From Aliirhizobium wenxiniae (GTDB lineage Bacteria > Pseudomonadota > Alphaproteobacteria > Rhizobiales > Rhizobiaceae): DNA of 64,000 nt. A program made the position numbers and the translations under genes. Where the stretch lies: contig NZ_JAEUAN010000014.1 in the NCBI RefSeq assembly GCF_019511445.1, positions 106,862 to 170,861 on the forward strand, given 5' to 3'. Under the pieces are notes generated by a model. That model saw nothing but the letters and a program-made list of their open reading frames with translations, ran no database searches and had not been told where the DNA came from. Positions 1 to 9,087 of the stretch are shown here, piece by piece (position 1 is the first letter of the stretch; each line of letters starts with the position of its first letter).

Positions 1-372
1 GGTTCGCCTGCGATGAATTTCATTCCTGCCAAAATTGGTGAGAATGGCAGGTCCTTGGTTCTCGATCTGCCCGGTACCCAGATGCTCGATCTTGATCTCG
101 CCCTACAGCCCGGACGGGAAGTGCTGGTCGGCGTTCGTCCGGAACATCTTGTGATCGCACCGCCGGATCAGCTCGGCTTCGATGTCCCGATCGTTGCGAT
201 TGAATCGACGGGAGCTACAACGTTCGTCACGACGCAGACTTCGCCTGAGATCGTCTTCGTGCAGAACGGGCGTTCGTCGCTTCAAGCCGGCCATACCGTC
301 CGGCTGGGCTTTGCACTTGAGAACGTGCATATCTTCGATGCAGCGTCAGAGCAGCGGTTGAGTGGAGATTGA
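1..372 (+). CDS. ABC transporter ATP-binding subunit, C-terminal end (MalK/UgpC type), cut by window edge
   Basis: The gene begins before the window; the first codons read GSPAMNF in frame, the conserved stretch just after the nucleotide-binding domain of MalK/UgpC-type sugar importers. The 119 residues from the ATG at 13 form the C-terminal TOBE/OB-like region, including the typical VGVRPEHL motif. Walker motifs lie outside the window. The family energises uptake of sugars or glycerol phosphate from the inner face of the cytoplasmic membrane; the substrate cannot be told from this part. The ATG at 13 is an internal methionine, not a start. Confidence 0.85.
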   Translation, partial: GSPAMNFIPAKIGENGRSLVLDLPGTQMLDLDLALQPGREVLVGVRPEHLVIAPPDQLGFDVPIVAIESTGATTFVTTQTSPEIVFVQNGRSSLQAGHTVRLGFALENVHIFDAASEQRLSGD

Positions 373-947
373 TCTTCTTCGCCGCCGATGCGGGTTCGCT
401 TTGTCGCTTAAAGTAGCCTCGTCCAGCGTAATGTCGGGGGCCGATTAAGGTTTCTCCAGCTTGACGATAGCGCTTTTTGTCCTGATGTCCCGATGTACTC
501 TGAAACCTGCCCAAATGCCTCATTGTCCAAGATATCTAAGACAGAGGTCATGGATAGTGGTGCGTCCAGTCATAATCCGTCGCCGCGTCTTCTCACCCGT
601 TATGCACTATTTTCCATCCATTTCTCTCAAATTTTAATAAGTGATGTCATCTGCCCGCGGGTTGTGCGCCGGGCGATCCGCCAGTGTACGAAAGAGCGGG
701 TCGAGACCTCTTCAGCGAGACAAAGGAAGATGTTCGAGAATGGTTGCCAGCAGACGCTGAAACGGATTGTGGATTTCACAGGCAACGAGATAGCGACCAA
801 AAACTGAGATTTATACGTCCCTAACGTACTTAAAACTTCGGACGAGATGGAAGCGAAGCGACATCGGATCACAGGTTCTGATCCCATCACGACCCTAACT
901 TCAGATGACCGCCGCAAAGAATCGCGCCGGTCGTCCGTTTTCGGGCT
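373..947. other. Intergenic stretch without a convincing gene
   Basis: Open frames of about 100 codons exist on both strands, but neither has a ribosome site, a recognisable domain or a natural amino acid composition. Nothing can be supported here. Confidence 0.5.
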
Positions 948-1928
948 CTAGGTTCGAACGAATGCCAGAAGATCCTGGTTCAGCACATCTGCATTCACCG
1001 TCAGCATGCCGTGCGAGAAGCCGGGATAGGTCTTGAGCTGGCCGTTCTTCAGAAGCTTGGCCGACTTCAGTGCGGAATCTGCGATCGGAACGATCTGGTC
1101 GTCTTCGCCGTGAAGGACCAGCGTCGGCACGGTGATCGCCTTCAGGTCGTCCGTCTGGTCGGTTTCGGAGAAGGCCTTGATGCCGTCATAATGAGCCTTT
1201 GCGCCGCCCATCATGCCCTGACGCCACCAATTCTGGATCACGCCTTCCTGCACCTTGGCGCCGTCACGGTTGAAGGCGTAGAACGGACCGGCCGGAACAT
1301 CGCGGAAGAACTGGGCGCGGTTGGCGGCGAGCGCCGAGCGGAAGCCGTCGAACACTTCGATCGGCAGGCCTTCCGGGTTTGCTTCGGTCTTCAGCATCAG
1401 CGGCGGAACGGCGGAGACGAGAACGGCCTTGGCAACGCGGCCGGCCTTCTGGCCGTGCCTGGCGACATAGCGGGCAACTTCGCCGCCGCCGGTGGAGTGG
1501 CCGATATGGACTGCATTCTTCAGATCCAGATGTTCGACGACGGCGAATGCGTCGGCTGCATAATGGTCCATGTCGTGACCTTCCGCCACCTGGGCCGAGC
1601 GGCCATGACCACGGCGGTCATGGGCGACTACGCGATAACCCTTGGAGAGGAAGAACAGCATCTGTGCGTCCCAGTCGTCCGACGACAGCGGCCAGCCGTG
1701 GTGGAAGACGATCGGCTGAGCGTTCTTCGGACCCCAGTCCTTGTAGATTATTTCAACGCCGTCCTTGGTGGTCACATAAGCCATGGTCTTGTTTCCTTCA
1801 GTGGAATGTTTGAGGGATGCAGCACGTGCCGCTGATCCGAGCCCGGCCGGAAGGGTCGCGTAAGCTGCGGCCGCTGCTCCGCTGATAAGTGCGTTGCGGC
1901 GGGTTAGGTAAGGTAAGGTTTCAGTCAT
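948..1928 (-). CDS. Tat-exported alpha/beta hydrolase, chloroperoxidase/arylesterase family
   Basis: This 326-residue protein is an alpha/beta-hydrolase of the cofactor-free chloroperoxidase and arylesterase group. The nucleophile lies in GHSTGGG (Ser about 145), the acid in LHGEDDQ (near 275) and the histidine in GFSHGM (near 308); HHGWP near 75 fits the oxyanion region. Residues 1-37 form a twin-arginine signal (TRRNALISG, then an alanine-rich stretch ending ARAAS), so the enzyme is probably exported folded to the periplasm. Methionine 49 matches the usual start of cytosolic relatives, so the signal looks like an added N-terminus. The substrate is unknown. The AraC gene upstream on the same strand is a candidate regulator. 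Confidence 0.85.
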   Translation of the reverse strand: MTETLPYLTRRNALISGAAAAAYATLPAGLGSAARAASLKHSTEGNKTMAYVTTKDGVEIIYKDWGPKNAQPIVFHHGWPLSSDDWDAQMLFFLSKGYRVVAHDRRGHGRSAQVAEGHDMDHYAADAFAVVEHLDLKNAVHIGHSTGGGEVARYVARHGQKAGRVAKAVLVSAVPPLMLKTEANPEGLPIEVFDGFRSALAANRAQFFRDVPAGPFYAFNRDGAKVQEGVIQNWWRQGMMGGAKAHYDGIKAFSETDQTDDLKAITVPTLVLHGEDDQIVPIADSALKSAKLLKNGQLKTYPGFSHGMLTVNADVLNQDLLAFVRT

Positions 1929-2066
1929 TTTCGCGTCCTGCGATCTGAGCCTTTCTGTCTGCTGAGCTAGGGTGCCGCACCCTTATGCTGATCGCCGCGC
2001 TTTATTTATTGGATCGAACGGATGAAACTTGGATTTTACCGACGTCGAGGAGAAGAGTCCGCTCTG

Positions 2067-3053
2067 CTAACGCGAGCTCTTACGCCATTGGGCAGGGGTC
2101 ATGCCAAGTTTAGCTGTGAACATCCGGGTCAAATGGGCCTGGTCGCAAAAGCCGCAGAGAAACGCAACTTCGGCAATCGTGATGTTGGTCGATCGGAGAA
2201 GCTCTTTGGCTTTTTCTACCCGTTTCAAGATCACCCAGCGATAAGGCGGGTGGCCTGTCGAAAGCCTGAACGCCCTTGTAAAGTATCCCTGGGATAGACC
2301 GCATGCTGCGGCAACCGCAGCTAACGGCAGATCGGCAGCAAGATCAGCCTCCAGCATTTCCAATGCTCGCTTCTTTTGCCACGGAGCGAGAGAACCCTGG
2401 ACGGGTGTTCTAATGCTCGTGTTGCCATAGGTTGCGCACAGGTGGAACGTCAGAATAGCTGCAACATGGTCCTGAAACAGCCGCATTGCACCACGCGGAT
2501 CGCTGAGGACAGGGAGGCAGACACGAACCAGTCCTCGAACGATATCATCTTCGATGTCTTTGCCGGGGGCTGCGTGCAGTGTGTCGATATGCTTACCGCC
2601 CAAGTCCTCTTCGTAAGCAGTCAATGCGGCGCGAGGTATGTGAAAGCCGAGACCATCAAAACAGGATTTCATGTCGGCCAGCCATGTCCGCCGATGATCA
2701 TAGATGGTGAAATTACCGCTCTTTGAGCGCTTGGTGTCCACTTTCTTTCCATCGACCCAAAGATCACCGTCGTAATCAAGAAGATTGAAGGCAAGGAAGA
2801 ACGCGTCTTCATGGACGGGCGGATCGATGACCCCGTGTCCGGGTGTCATGCAAGACAGCCTTGCCATCGAAATCTCGGACTTCCCGAACACTGGAGCGAT
2901 CACGACATCCTGTTGCTTGGCGCGAAAATACTCCATGCTTTGATTGCTGACGAGGGCCGTGGTCACGGAATCTGGTCTCTGGCTCGAATTGATAAATCGC
3001 AAATCTGATCGAGTAATATCATTCCATGCGCCTACGAAAAGAGCCCAGATCAC
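2067..3053 (-). CDS. AraC-family transcriptional regulator
   Basis: The last 100 residues hold the two helix-turn-helix motifs of AraC regulators: LPLAAVAAACGLSQGYFTRA, then ITIAEVAFLCGFCDQAHLTR, followed by the conserved GMTPAQWR end. The first 200 residues are a sensor domain that I cannot assign. As drawn, the protein starts at a GTG that overlaps the stop of a small upstream frame (GTGA); an in-frame ATG about 40 codons later is also plausible because the sequence from there on looks better conserved. It lies upstream of, and in the same direction as, the hydrolase gene, from which it is separated by 138 bases, so regulation of that gene is a reasonable inference. Confidence 0.85.
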   Translation of the reverse strand: MIWALFVGAWNDITRSDLRFINSSQRPDSVTTALVSNQSMEYFRAKQQDVVIAPVFGKSEISMARLSCMTPGHGVIDPPVHEDAFFLAFNLLDYDGDLWVDGKKVDTKRSKSGNFTIYDHRRTWLADMKSCFDGLGFHIPRAALTAYEEDLGGKHIDTLHAAPGKDIEDDIVRGLVRVCLPVLSDPRGAMRLFQDHVAAILTFHLCATYGNTSIRTPVQGSLAPWQKKRALEMLEADLAADLPLAAVAAACGLSQGYFTRAFRLSTGHPPYRWVILKRVEKAKELLRSTNITIAEVAFLCGFCDQAHLTRMFTAKLGMTPAQWRKSSR

Positions 3054-3235
3054 GATAAATGCGTGATCTCTATTGGCCCGATAAAGATACGGCCAAGCTC
3101 GTAGATCCGATACTCGACGCCACGCAGCCGCAGGATCCGCGATTGAATGGGTAATTCGTCGGGATGAAAGCTTGGTATCTCGGAAACATGATCATTTCGC
3201 GCACGCAGCTCGATGCCGTAAATCCAACGACGCAT
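3050..3235 (-). CDS. Small hypothetical protein overlapping the AraC gene
   Basis: A 61-residue frame with normal amino acid balance (charged N-terminus, then a hydrophobic beta-like end). It has no family that I recognise. Its stop overlaps the GTG start of the AraC gene by four bases, which would suit translational coupling if both starts are right. It may be a chance frame. Confidence 0.35.
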   Translation of the reverse strand: MRRWIYGIELRARNDHVSEIPSFHPDELPIQSRILRLRGVEYRIYELGRIFIGPIEITHLS

Positions 3236-3337
3236 TGGAACGATTTCAGAGCCTTCGAAATCCCGCTGAACGGATTTTAGGTTCGTATCCGCTCAAGAGC
3301 TTAAGCTATCAGCGCTCGAAAGCTCCTCGCTGGAGGT

Positions 3338-3721
3338 CTAGTGAGGAGTATTCGCAGAAGGATATAGTGCCGCGCCAACCTTCTGAGCCGCAGCCGTCAG
3401 ACGTTTATCTCTCGTCCACAAGCTCGATCGGCGATCGAGGAGGGTTGAAGTCAACAGATGTGCATCGGTATAGCCGATCCCCATGCTGAATACCGAATAG
3501 CGGTCGATGACGGTCATTACCTCTGCATGGGTCGCGACCACTGCCTCACGCTGAGCTCCAAGAAACGTTAATACCGCATCCCTATCACGCAGACTGCCTA
3601 GAGCCAGTTCGCCGATAACGAAAGGGTGGCAAAGTAACCGATCATCTCCGATGATTTTAGTCAGCTCCGAGTCGCCGTGTCGAAAATGATCCATCCAGAT
3701 CGAGCTATCGACAAGGATCAC
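3338..3721 (-). CDS. vapC: VapC-type PIN-domain toxin
   Basis: The 127-residue protein is a complete PIN-domain ribonuclease. The opening MILVDSSIWMDHF carries the first catalytic aspartate, GELALG the conserved glutamate, GYTDAHLL the middle aspartate and WTRDKRL the last acidic position, which together bind the metal ion. VapC toxins cleave tRNA or rRNA when freed from their antitoxin. Its start overlaps the end of vapB by four bases (ATGA), the normal coupled layout of these modules. Confidence 0.93.
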   Translation of the reverse strand: MILVDSSIWMDHFRHGDSELTKIIGDDRLLCHPFVIGELALGSLRDRDAVLTFLGAQREAVVATHAEVMTVIDRYSVFSMGIGYTDAHLLTSTLLDRRSSLWTRDKRLTAAAQKVGAALYPSANTPH

Positions 3722-3918
3722 TTGCTCACTTCGCTCCGGCGGCGAGGCGCTAAGTTGGCCTCGGGCATAGTGCCGCCAAGGGCGATCAGCCGTTTGCCGG
3801 ATTCGACGCGTACCAAAGTCTCGAGTGCTTGACGCACGAGAGCCGCCGTTTCCTTTGTGCCTGTAAGGGACTTGGCCCGTTCCATGAGGTTGTCGTCAAG
3901 ATTAATAGTAGATCGCAT
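3718..3918 (-). CDS. vapB: VapB-type antitoxin
   Basis: The 66-residue protein begins MRSTINLDDNLMERA, a ribbon-helix-helix DNA-binding start typical of the short VapB antitoxins whose family signature is TNI/TIN-type strands. The C-terminal half (LGGTMPEANLAPRR) resembles the segment that plugs the VapC active site. A good Shine-Dalgarno sequence (AGGAG) lies eight bases before the ATG. The gene precedes vapC and probably represses the operon through the palindrome found upstream. Confidence 0.92.
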   Translation of the reverse strand: MRSTINLDDNLMERAKSLTGTKETAALVRQALETLVRVESGKRLIALGGTMPEANLAPRRRSEVSK

Positions 3919-3948
3919 AGGCAGCTCCTAAATGGTGACACGCCCATA

Positions 3949-3962
3949 GCACCAATTGGTGC
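3949..3962. promoter_or_regulatory. Perfect 14-bp palindrome, likely VapBC operator
   Basis: GCACCAATTGGTGC reads the same on both strands and lies about 30 bases upstream of the vapB start, in the expected promoter. Autorepression by the toxin-antitoxin complex at such a palindrome is standard for the family; binding here is inferred. Confidence 0.7.
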
Positions 3963-4243
3963 AATAATCTACGCCTCTCGAGCTGCTCGTTGCCACCAGG
4001 CCCATCTCGGGTCGCCGCTCGATCCCCATCGAGACCTAGTGCTTTGCCACCCCTCCGGTCTTTAGTCTGCCGGCCTATTTACAGATGAGCTGAACTGCCG
4101 TTGGATGTATGAGCGCTGCCATCCCCTCGGTCGGGACAGATAGCCAAGACAGCCCTGGCTTTGACGAGATCAATGTTCGACAATTCCATCCGCATTGCCT
4201 ATGACGCATAAACGTCCGCCAGTTTTACTTGCCCGAGATCCCC

Positions 4244-7200
4244 ATGAACAAAAATTCCCCATCCCACCTGTCAAATGGCGTCCTCGGGCTCGATTACGGC
4301 GTAGCTCTCGGATTGGTCGGAACTCTCGTCTTTTTCGTGATAAGCGGGCTGGTGTCGTTCTATAATCTCCAGGCTTTGGATGATGGCAATCAACGTATCG
4401 TCCGAACTCACGTTGCAATTGTGGCGCTCGACGAATTGCTGTCGCGGGTTCAGGATGCTGAGACAGGCCAACGCGGCTTTCTTTTAACCTTCAACGATAG
4501 CTATCTCGGGCCATACAATGCCGCGCTGCAGGCAATACCCGTCAAGTTCGATGACATAGACCGACTAACGGCTGACAATTCTGGGCAAGGGCAGCGGCTC
4601 GCGACGTTGAAACGGCGTGTCGCTGGCAAGCTCGATGAGTTGCAGCAAACGATTGACCTGAGACGCAGCCAGGGGCTGGATGCCGCAATGGCAATCGTGA
4701 ATACCGACCGTGGTAAGGAGGAGATGGACGCGATCCGGGCGCAGATTGCCGCTATGGCGCAACGCGAGGGCGAGGCCCGTGTCCAGCGGATTGCCGAAAT
4801 GAAGAGCGCCCAGCAAACCGCACTCGCGAGCACGATATTATCTGGCCTGCTTGGTGTTATGCTAACCATGGCCATCGGTTTCCTGATCCGGCGCGCGACG
4901 TTTGCCCGCCGGCGCGACGACTGGCTGCAATCCGGCCAGGTCGAGCTCGCGGCCGCTATGATGGGCGACCAGCCGATCGAGCAATTGGGCAACAGCATCT
5001 TGGAGTTCCTGGTGCGATACGTCGGCGGTGTCGCGGGGGCAGCATTCGTCGGGACCGGCGACGAGTTTCAGCGTGTGGCGGCTTACGGTGTGCCTGACGC
5101 GACGACTGTACCCGCCCGCTTCCGTCAGCGCGAGGGACTTTTGGGTCAGGCAGCGGCGGAAGGTCGGCCTATGGTGTTCGGTGAGGTTCCGGACGGCTAT
5201 CTTACTTTCGGCTCGGCGCTCGGCCAACACAAACCCGGTCACATCGCGATCTTCCCCGGCGTAGTTGATGGCGACGTCAATTCGGTGATTGAAATCGGCT
5301 TTCTGCGCGCCGTCGACCCGCGTGTCGAGACCTTTCTCGCGCGGGCGTCCGAAGCCGTTGCGATTGCCGTGCGTTCTGCCACTTATCGAAGCGAATTGCA
5401 GAACCTACTAGAGGAAACACAGCGCCAGTCCGAAGAGCTTCAGACGCAGAGCGAAGAACTGCGGGTGTCCAACGAAGAGCTTGAAGAGCAAGGTCGTGCG
5501 CTGAAAGAATCCCAGACACGCCTGGAGCAGCAACAGGCCGAACTCGAGCAGACAAATTCACAGCTTGAACAGCAGACGCAAGAGCTGGAAGCGCAGCGCG
5601 ATAATCTCGAACGTGTCAATGCCTCGGTCGAGCTCAAAGCAAGAGAACTGGAGCAAGCGAGCCAGTACAAGTCGGATTTCCTCGCCAACATGTCGCATGA
5701 ACTCAGGACGCCACTCAATTCGTCGCTAATCCTTGCCAAGTTGCTGGCCGACAATCCAGATGACAACCTCACGGCCGACCAAGTCAAGTATGCCCAGACT
5801 ATCCAGTCCTCGGGCAATGACCTCCTTAATCTGATCAATGACATCCTTGACCTCTCCAAGATCGAGGCAGGCCATGTCGAAATCAGGCCCGAGGCTGTGG
5901 TCGTGGAACGCGTCGCCAATAACCTTCGCCAGATGTTCCAACCGCTGGCGACTGATAAAAATCTCGATTTCGCCGTTGAACTCGCTGCGGATATTCCTGT
6001 CGCGATCGAGACGGATCCGCTCCGGTTGGAGCAGGTGCTGAAGAACTTGCTTTCGAACGCCATTAAGTTCACCGGTTCGGGACGTGTGACATTGTCGATT
6101 GAGCCCGCGGGCGTGGGACGCATCTCCTTTGCCGTGACGGACACAGGCATCGGGATTGCCGCCGATCAACAACAACGGATTTTTGATGCATTCCACCAAG
6201 CCGACAGCACAATCAGCAGACGATATGGCGGGACAGGCTTGGGCCTATCCATTTCACGCCAGCTTGTGCGGCTACTTGGCGGCTCCATCGATCTTACCAG
6301 CCGGCCAGGACAAGGCAGCACGTTTACGGTGACTGTGCCGGAGGCCTATGATCCGTCTTTTGTCGTGCCGAGGGATACGACACCTCGTGTTGACCCAGTG
6401 ACAGTTGGAACGCAGCCTCCGGTTGGACCAGAACGTCACCATCCTGCTCGACCGGCGCCTACCGTCGAAGACGACCGCGCCTCTTTGAGCAGCACCAAGA
6501 GGGTTCTTCTCGTGATCGAAGACGACGCGTCCTTCGCGGCGATCGTCAGGGACCTCTCACGAGAAATGGGCTTCCAGTCTCTGGTTGCCGGCACAGCTGA
6601 AGAAGCACTGCGCCTTGCAAAGGAATATAAGCCAAGCGCCGTCGTTCTCGATGTCGGCCTTCCCGACCAGTCCGGCCTTGCGGTCCTCGATCGCCTGAAG
6701 CACGACGTTGAGACCCGACATATTCCGATCCACATGATCTCGGCTGAAGATCATACGGAGACCGCCTTCTCGCTGGGCGCGGTCGGGTACGCAGTCAAGC
6801 CGGTCATGCGAGAACAACTGGTCGAAGTGCTCGAAAAGCTGGAAGACAAGCTGTCCCAGAATGTGCGTCGCATTCTCATCGTGGAGGACGATCCTGTACA
6901 AAGCGATGCCGTCGCGAGACTTCTAGGTTCGCGTGGTGTGGAGACGGTGACGGCGGGGACGGCGGCCGAGTGCCTGGAACTGCTCAAGGACCAGACATTT
7001 GATTGCATGGTGCTCGATCTCGCGCTGCCCGACGCCTCAGGGTATTCGCTGCTTGAAACTCTGAGCCAGGAAAGCGCCTACGCTTTTCCACCGGTGATTG
7101 TTTACACGGGCCGTGAGCTTTCCCAGGACGACGAGCAGCGACTGAGGCGCTACTCAAAGTCCATCATCATCAAAGGCGCCAAGTCTCCAGAGCGCCTGCT

Positions 7201-7684
7201 AGATGAGGTGAGCCTCTTTTTGCACCAGGTTATCGCAGAGCTACCGGACGAGCAGCAGAAGATGATCCGCAAGGCGCGAAACCGCGATTCCATTCTCGAG
7301 GGCCGCCGCATTCTCGTCGTGGAAGATGATGTCCGCAACGTGTATGCTTTGACCAACATCCTCGAACCCCGAGGCGCGATCGTCACGATTGCCCGCAACG
7401 GTCAGGAAGCAATCACTGCTTTGGAGAAAGCCTCCCAGCCTGATGCTTCCATGGTCGATCTCGTGTTAATGGACGTGATGATGCCGGTCATGGACGGTCT
7501 GACCGCAACGCGAGAAATCCGCAAGAACCCGGCCTGGAAGAAGCTGCCGATCCTGACGTTGACGGCGAAGGCGATGCCCGACGACCAGCAACGCTGCATT
7601 GAGGCGGGCGCCAACGACTACATGGCCAAGCCGCTCGACGTGGAGAAGCTGTTGTCCCTGGTGCGGGTGTGGATGCCGAAATGA
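4244..7684 (+). CDS. Hybrid sensor histidine kinase: CHASE3, GAF, coiled coil, kinase and three receivers
   Basis: The protein has about 1146 residues from the ATG at 4244. Two membrane segments (about residues 15-38 and 190-212) flank a CHASE3-type sensor (DAETGQRGFLLT). Then come a GAF-like domain (about 235-375), a long glutamine/glutamate-rich coiled coil (about 385-480), the HisKA box SHELRTPLN with His about 485, and an ATPase domain with N box (SNAIKF), G1 (DTGIGIA) and G2 (GGTGLGLS). Three receivers follow, with phospho-accepting Asp near 802 (LDVGLP), 925 (LDLALPD) and 1077 (MDVMMP). Such kinases feed a phosphorelay. It is the first gene of an operon with CheR, CheB and a REC-HWE kinase, overlapping CheR by four bases. 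Confidence 0.95.
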   Translation: MNKNSPSHLSNGVLGLDYGVALGLVGTLVFFVISGLVSFYNLQALDDGNQRIVRTHVAIVALDELLSRVQDAETGQRGFLLTFNDSYLGPYNAALQAIPVKFDDIDRLTADNSGQGQRLATLKRRVAGKLDELQQTIDLRRSQGLDAAMAIVNTDRGKEEMDAIRAQIAAMAQREGEARVQRIAEMKSAQQTALASTILSGLLGVMLTMAIGFLIRRATFARRRDDWLQSGQVELAAAMMGDQPIEQLGNSILEFLVRYVGGVAGAAFVGTGDEFQRVAAYGVPDATTVPARFRQREGLLGQAAAEGRPMVFGEVPDGYLTFGSALGQHKPGHIAIFPGVVDGDVNSVIEIGFLRAVDPRVETFLARASEAVAIAVRSATYRSELQNLLEETQRQSEELQTQSEELRVSNEELEEQGRALKESQTRLEQQQAELEQTNSQLEQQTQELEAQRDNLERVNASVELKARELEQASQYKSDFLANMSHELRTPLNSSLILAKLLADNPDDNLTADQVKYAQTIQSSGNDLLNLINDILDLSKIEAGHVEIRPEAVVVERVANNLRQMFQPLATDKNLDFAVELAADIPVAIETDPLRLEQVLKNLLSNAIKFTGSGRVTLSIEPAGVGRISFAVTDTGIGIAADQQQRIFDAFHQADSTISRRYGGTGLGLSISRQLVRLLGGSIDLTSRPGQGSTFTVTVPEAYDPSFVVPRDTTPRVDPVTVGTQPPVGPERHHPARPAPTVEDDRASLSSTKRVLLVIEDDASFAAIVRDLSREMGFQSLVAGTAEEALRLAKEYKPSAVVLDVGLPDQSGLAVLDRLKHDVETRHIPIHMISAEDHTETAFSLGAVGYAVKPVMREQLVEVLEKLEDKLSQNVRRILIVEDDPVQSDAVARLLGSRGVETVTAGTAAECLELLKDQTFDCMVLDLALPDASGYSLLETLSQESAYAFPPVIVYTGRELSQDDEQRLRRYSKSIIIKGAKSPERLLDEVSLFLHQVIAELPDEQQKMIRKARNRDSILEGRRILVVEDDVRNVYALTNILEPRGAIVTIARNGQEAITALEKASQPDASMVDLVLMDVMMPVMDGLTATREIRKNPAWKKLPILTLTAKAMPDDQQRCIEAGANDYMAKPLDVEKLLSLVRVWMPK

Positions 7685-8523
7685 CCGGAGCGGAACCATC
7701 CGAGAAGGTCGAGGATATCGAGATCAGGCTGCTGTTGGAGGCGCTATTTCTCACCTACCACTACGACTTCCGCAACTATGCGATGGCCTCGATCAAGCGC
7801 CGGTTGCGGCAGGCTCAGCGGGCGCTTGGCTTTGCAACCATTTCGGCCATGCAGGAACGTGTCCTCCACGATGCGTCCATGCTGCCTCGGCTTCTGGGTT
7901 ACCTGACCGTTCAGGTCAGTGAGATGTTCCGGGATCCGAGCTATTTCAGGACACTTCGTGAAAGCGTTATTCCTCATCTGCGAACCTACCCCTCCTTGAA
8001 GGTCTGGATCGCGGGATGCAGCGGCGGCGAAGAGCTCTATTCCATGGTCATTCTTTTCCGGGAGGAAGGTCTGGAAGAGCGCACGCTCTTTTATGCGACG
8101 GACATCAATGCCGAGGCGCTTGCCACGGCGGAAGCAGGTATCTATGCATTGGACAGGGTGCAACTATTTACCCAGAACCATCGAAAGTCCGGCGGGAAAT
8201 CGTCTCTGTCGGACTATTATCAGGCCGCCTATGGCCGGGCGTCCTTCGATAAGAGCCTGCGGCGCAACGTCGTGTTCTCGGACCACAGCCTGGTGACGGA
8301 CTCAGTCTTTGCTGAGATGCACCTGATCTCCTGCCGCAATGTGCTTATTTATTTCGATCGGGATTTGCAGGACCGCGCGATCGGGCTTTTTGATGCCTCA
8401 ATGGTCAGGAAAGGCTTTCTAGGCCTCGGCTCTAAGGAAAGCCTGCGGTTCTCACGATACACCGACACATTCGACGAGTTTGCGCGGGAGGAGAAGATTT
8501 ATCAGAAGAAAGGTCGGGGATGA
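7681..8523 (+). CDS. cheR: CheR-type protein-glutamate methyltransferase
   Basis: The 280-residue protein has the N-terminal helical CheR domain and the SAM-binding domain with GCSGGEELYS (the usual form is GCSTGEEPYS), the acidic loop YATDINAEALATA and SCRNVLIYF. CheR enzymes methylate glutamates, classically on chemoreceptors. Here the gene is coupled to the hybrid kinase (ATGA overlap at 7681) and to cheB (overlap at 8520), with no chemotaxis core genes beside it, so the target may be the kinase coiled coil and not a chemoreceptor. That is inference. The proline-to-leucine change in GEELYS is unusual but close to the family. Confidence 0.92.
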   Translation: MTGAEPSEKVEDIEIRLLLEALFLTYHYDFRNYAMASIKRRLRQAQRALGFATISAMQERVLHDASMLPRLLGYLTVQVSEMFRDPSYFRTLRESVIPHLRTYPSLKVWIAGCSGGEELYSMVILFREEGLEERTLFYATDINAEALATAEAGIYALDRVQLFTQNHRKSGGKSSLSDYYQAAYGRASFDKSLRRNVVFSDHSLVTDSVFAEMHLISCRNVLIYFDRDLQDRAIGLFDASMVRKGFLGLGSKESLRFSRYTDTFDEFAREEKIYQKKGRG

Positions 8524-9080
8524 GTAGGTCGGAAGCCGTCGTCATCGGTGCATCGGCAGGTGCGTTGGAAGCGCTCTCGGCAATCCTCCCTGGATTGCCA
8601 GCGAGTTTCCCGCTACCGATTATGGTTGTCGTGCATATTCCTCCTGATCGACCAAGCGCACTGGCAGATCTGTTCGCTGCCAAGTGCCGAATGATTGTGA
8701 AAGAAGCTGAGGATAAGGAGCCTTTGCTCGCGGGCACCATCTACTTTGCACCGCCGGACTATCACCTGCTCGTTGAAGTTGATAAGACAGTCGCGCTTTC
8801 CAGCGATGAACAGGTATTTTTCTCCCGTCCATCCATCGACGTTCTGTTTGAAACCGCCGCAGATGCCTACCAGGAGAGGCTCATCGGAATTGTCCTTTCA
8901 GGTGCCAATAGCGATGGTGCAAATGGCCTGAGGGCTGTCATGGGAGCAGGTGGCGTCGGATTGGTGCAGAATCCAGGCACGGCCTTCGCGGCGGCTATGC
9001 CAGAAGCCGCAGAAAAAATGAACCCTGGCGCCGACGCCATGACACTTGCGGAAATCGCAGAATATTTGAAAAAGGTTTGA
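8520..9080 (+). CDS. cheB: Stand-alone CheB-type methylesterase domain
   Basis: The 186-residue protein contains only the catalytic CheB domain; the receiver that normally controls CheB is absent. The serine lies in GASAGALEAL, the histidine in VVHIPPDRPS, and the aspartate is expected in SGANSDGANGL. CheB removes methyl groups added by CheR. The gene overlaps cheR by four bases and is followed seven bases later by the REC-HWE kinase, so all four genes are one transcript. With no receiver of its own, its activity may be set by a partner protein in the operon. Confidence 0.92.
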   Translation: MSRSEAVVIGASAGALEALSAILPGLPASFPLPIMVVVHIPPDRPSALADLFAAKCRMIVKEAEDKEPLLAGTIYFAPPDYHLLVEVDKTVALSSDEQVFFSRPSIDVLFETAADAYQERLIGIVLSGANSDGANGLRAVMGAGGVGLVQNPGTAFAAAMPEAAEKMNPGADAMTLAEIAEYLKKV

Positions 9081-9087
9081 GAAATTT

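Noticed and set aside
493..807. Open frame of 104 codons on the plus strand
   Set aside because: No ribosome site, no motif, and poor amino acid balance; a vague phasin-like stretch near its end is too weak.
1011..1835. 274-codon plus-strand frame
   Set aside because: It is the antisense of the alpha/beta hydrolase, whose catalytic motifs are clear.
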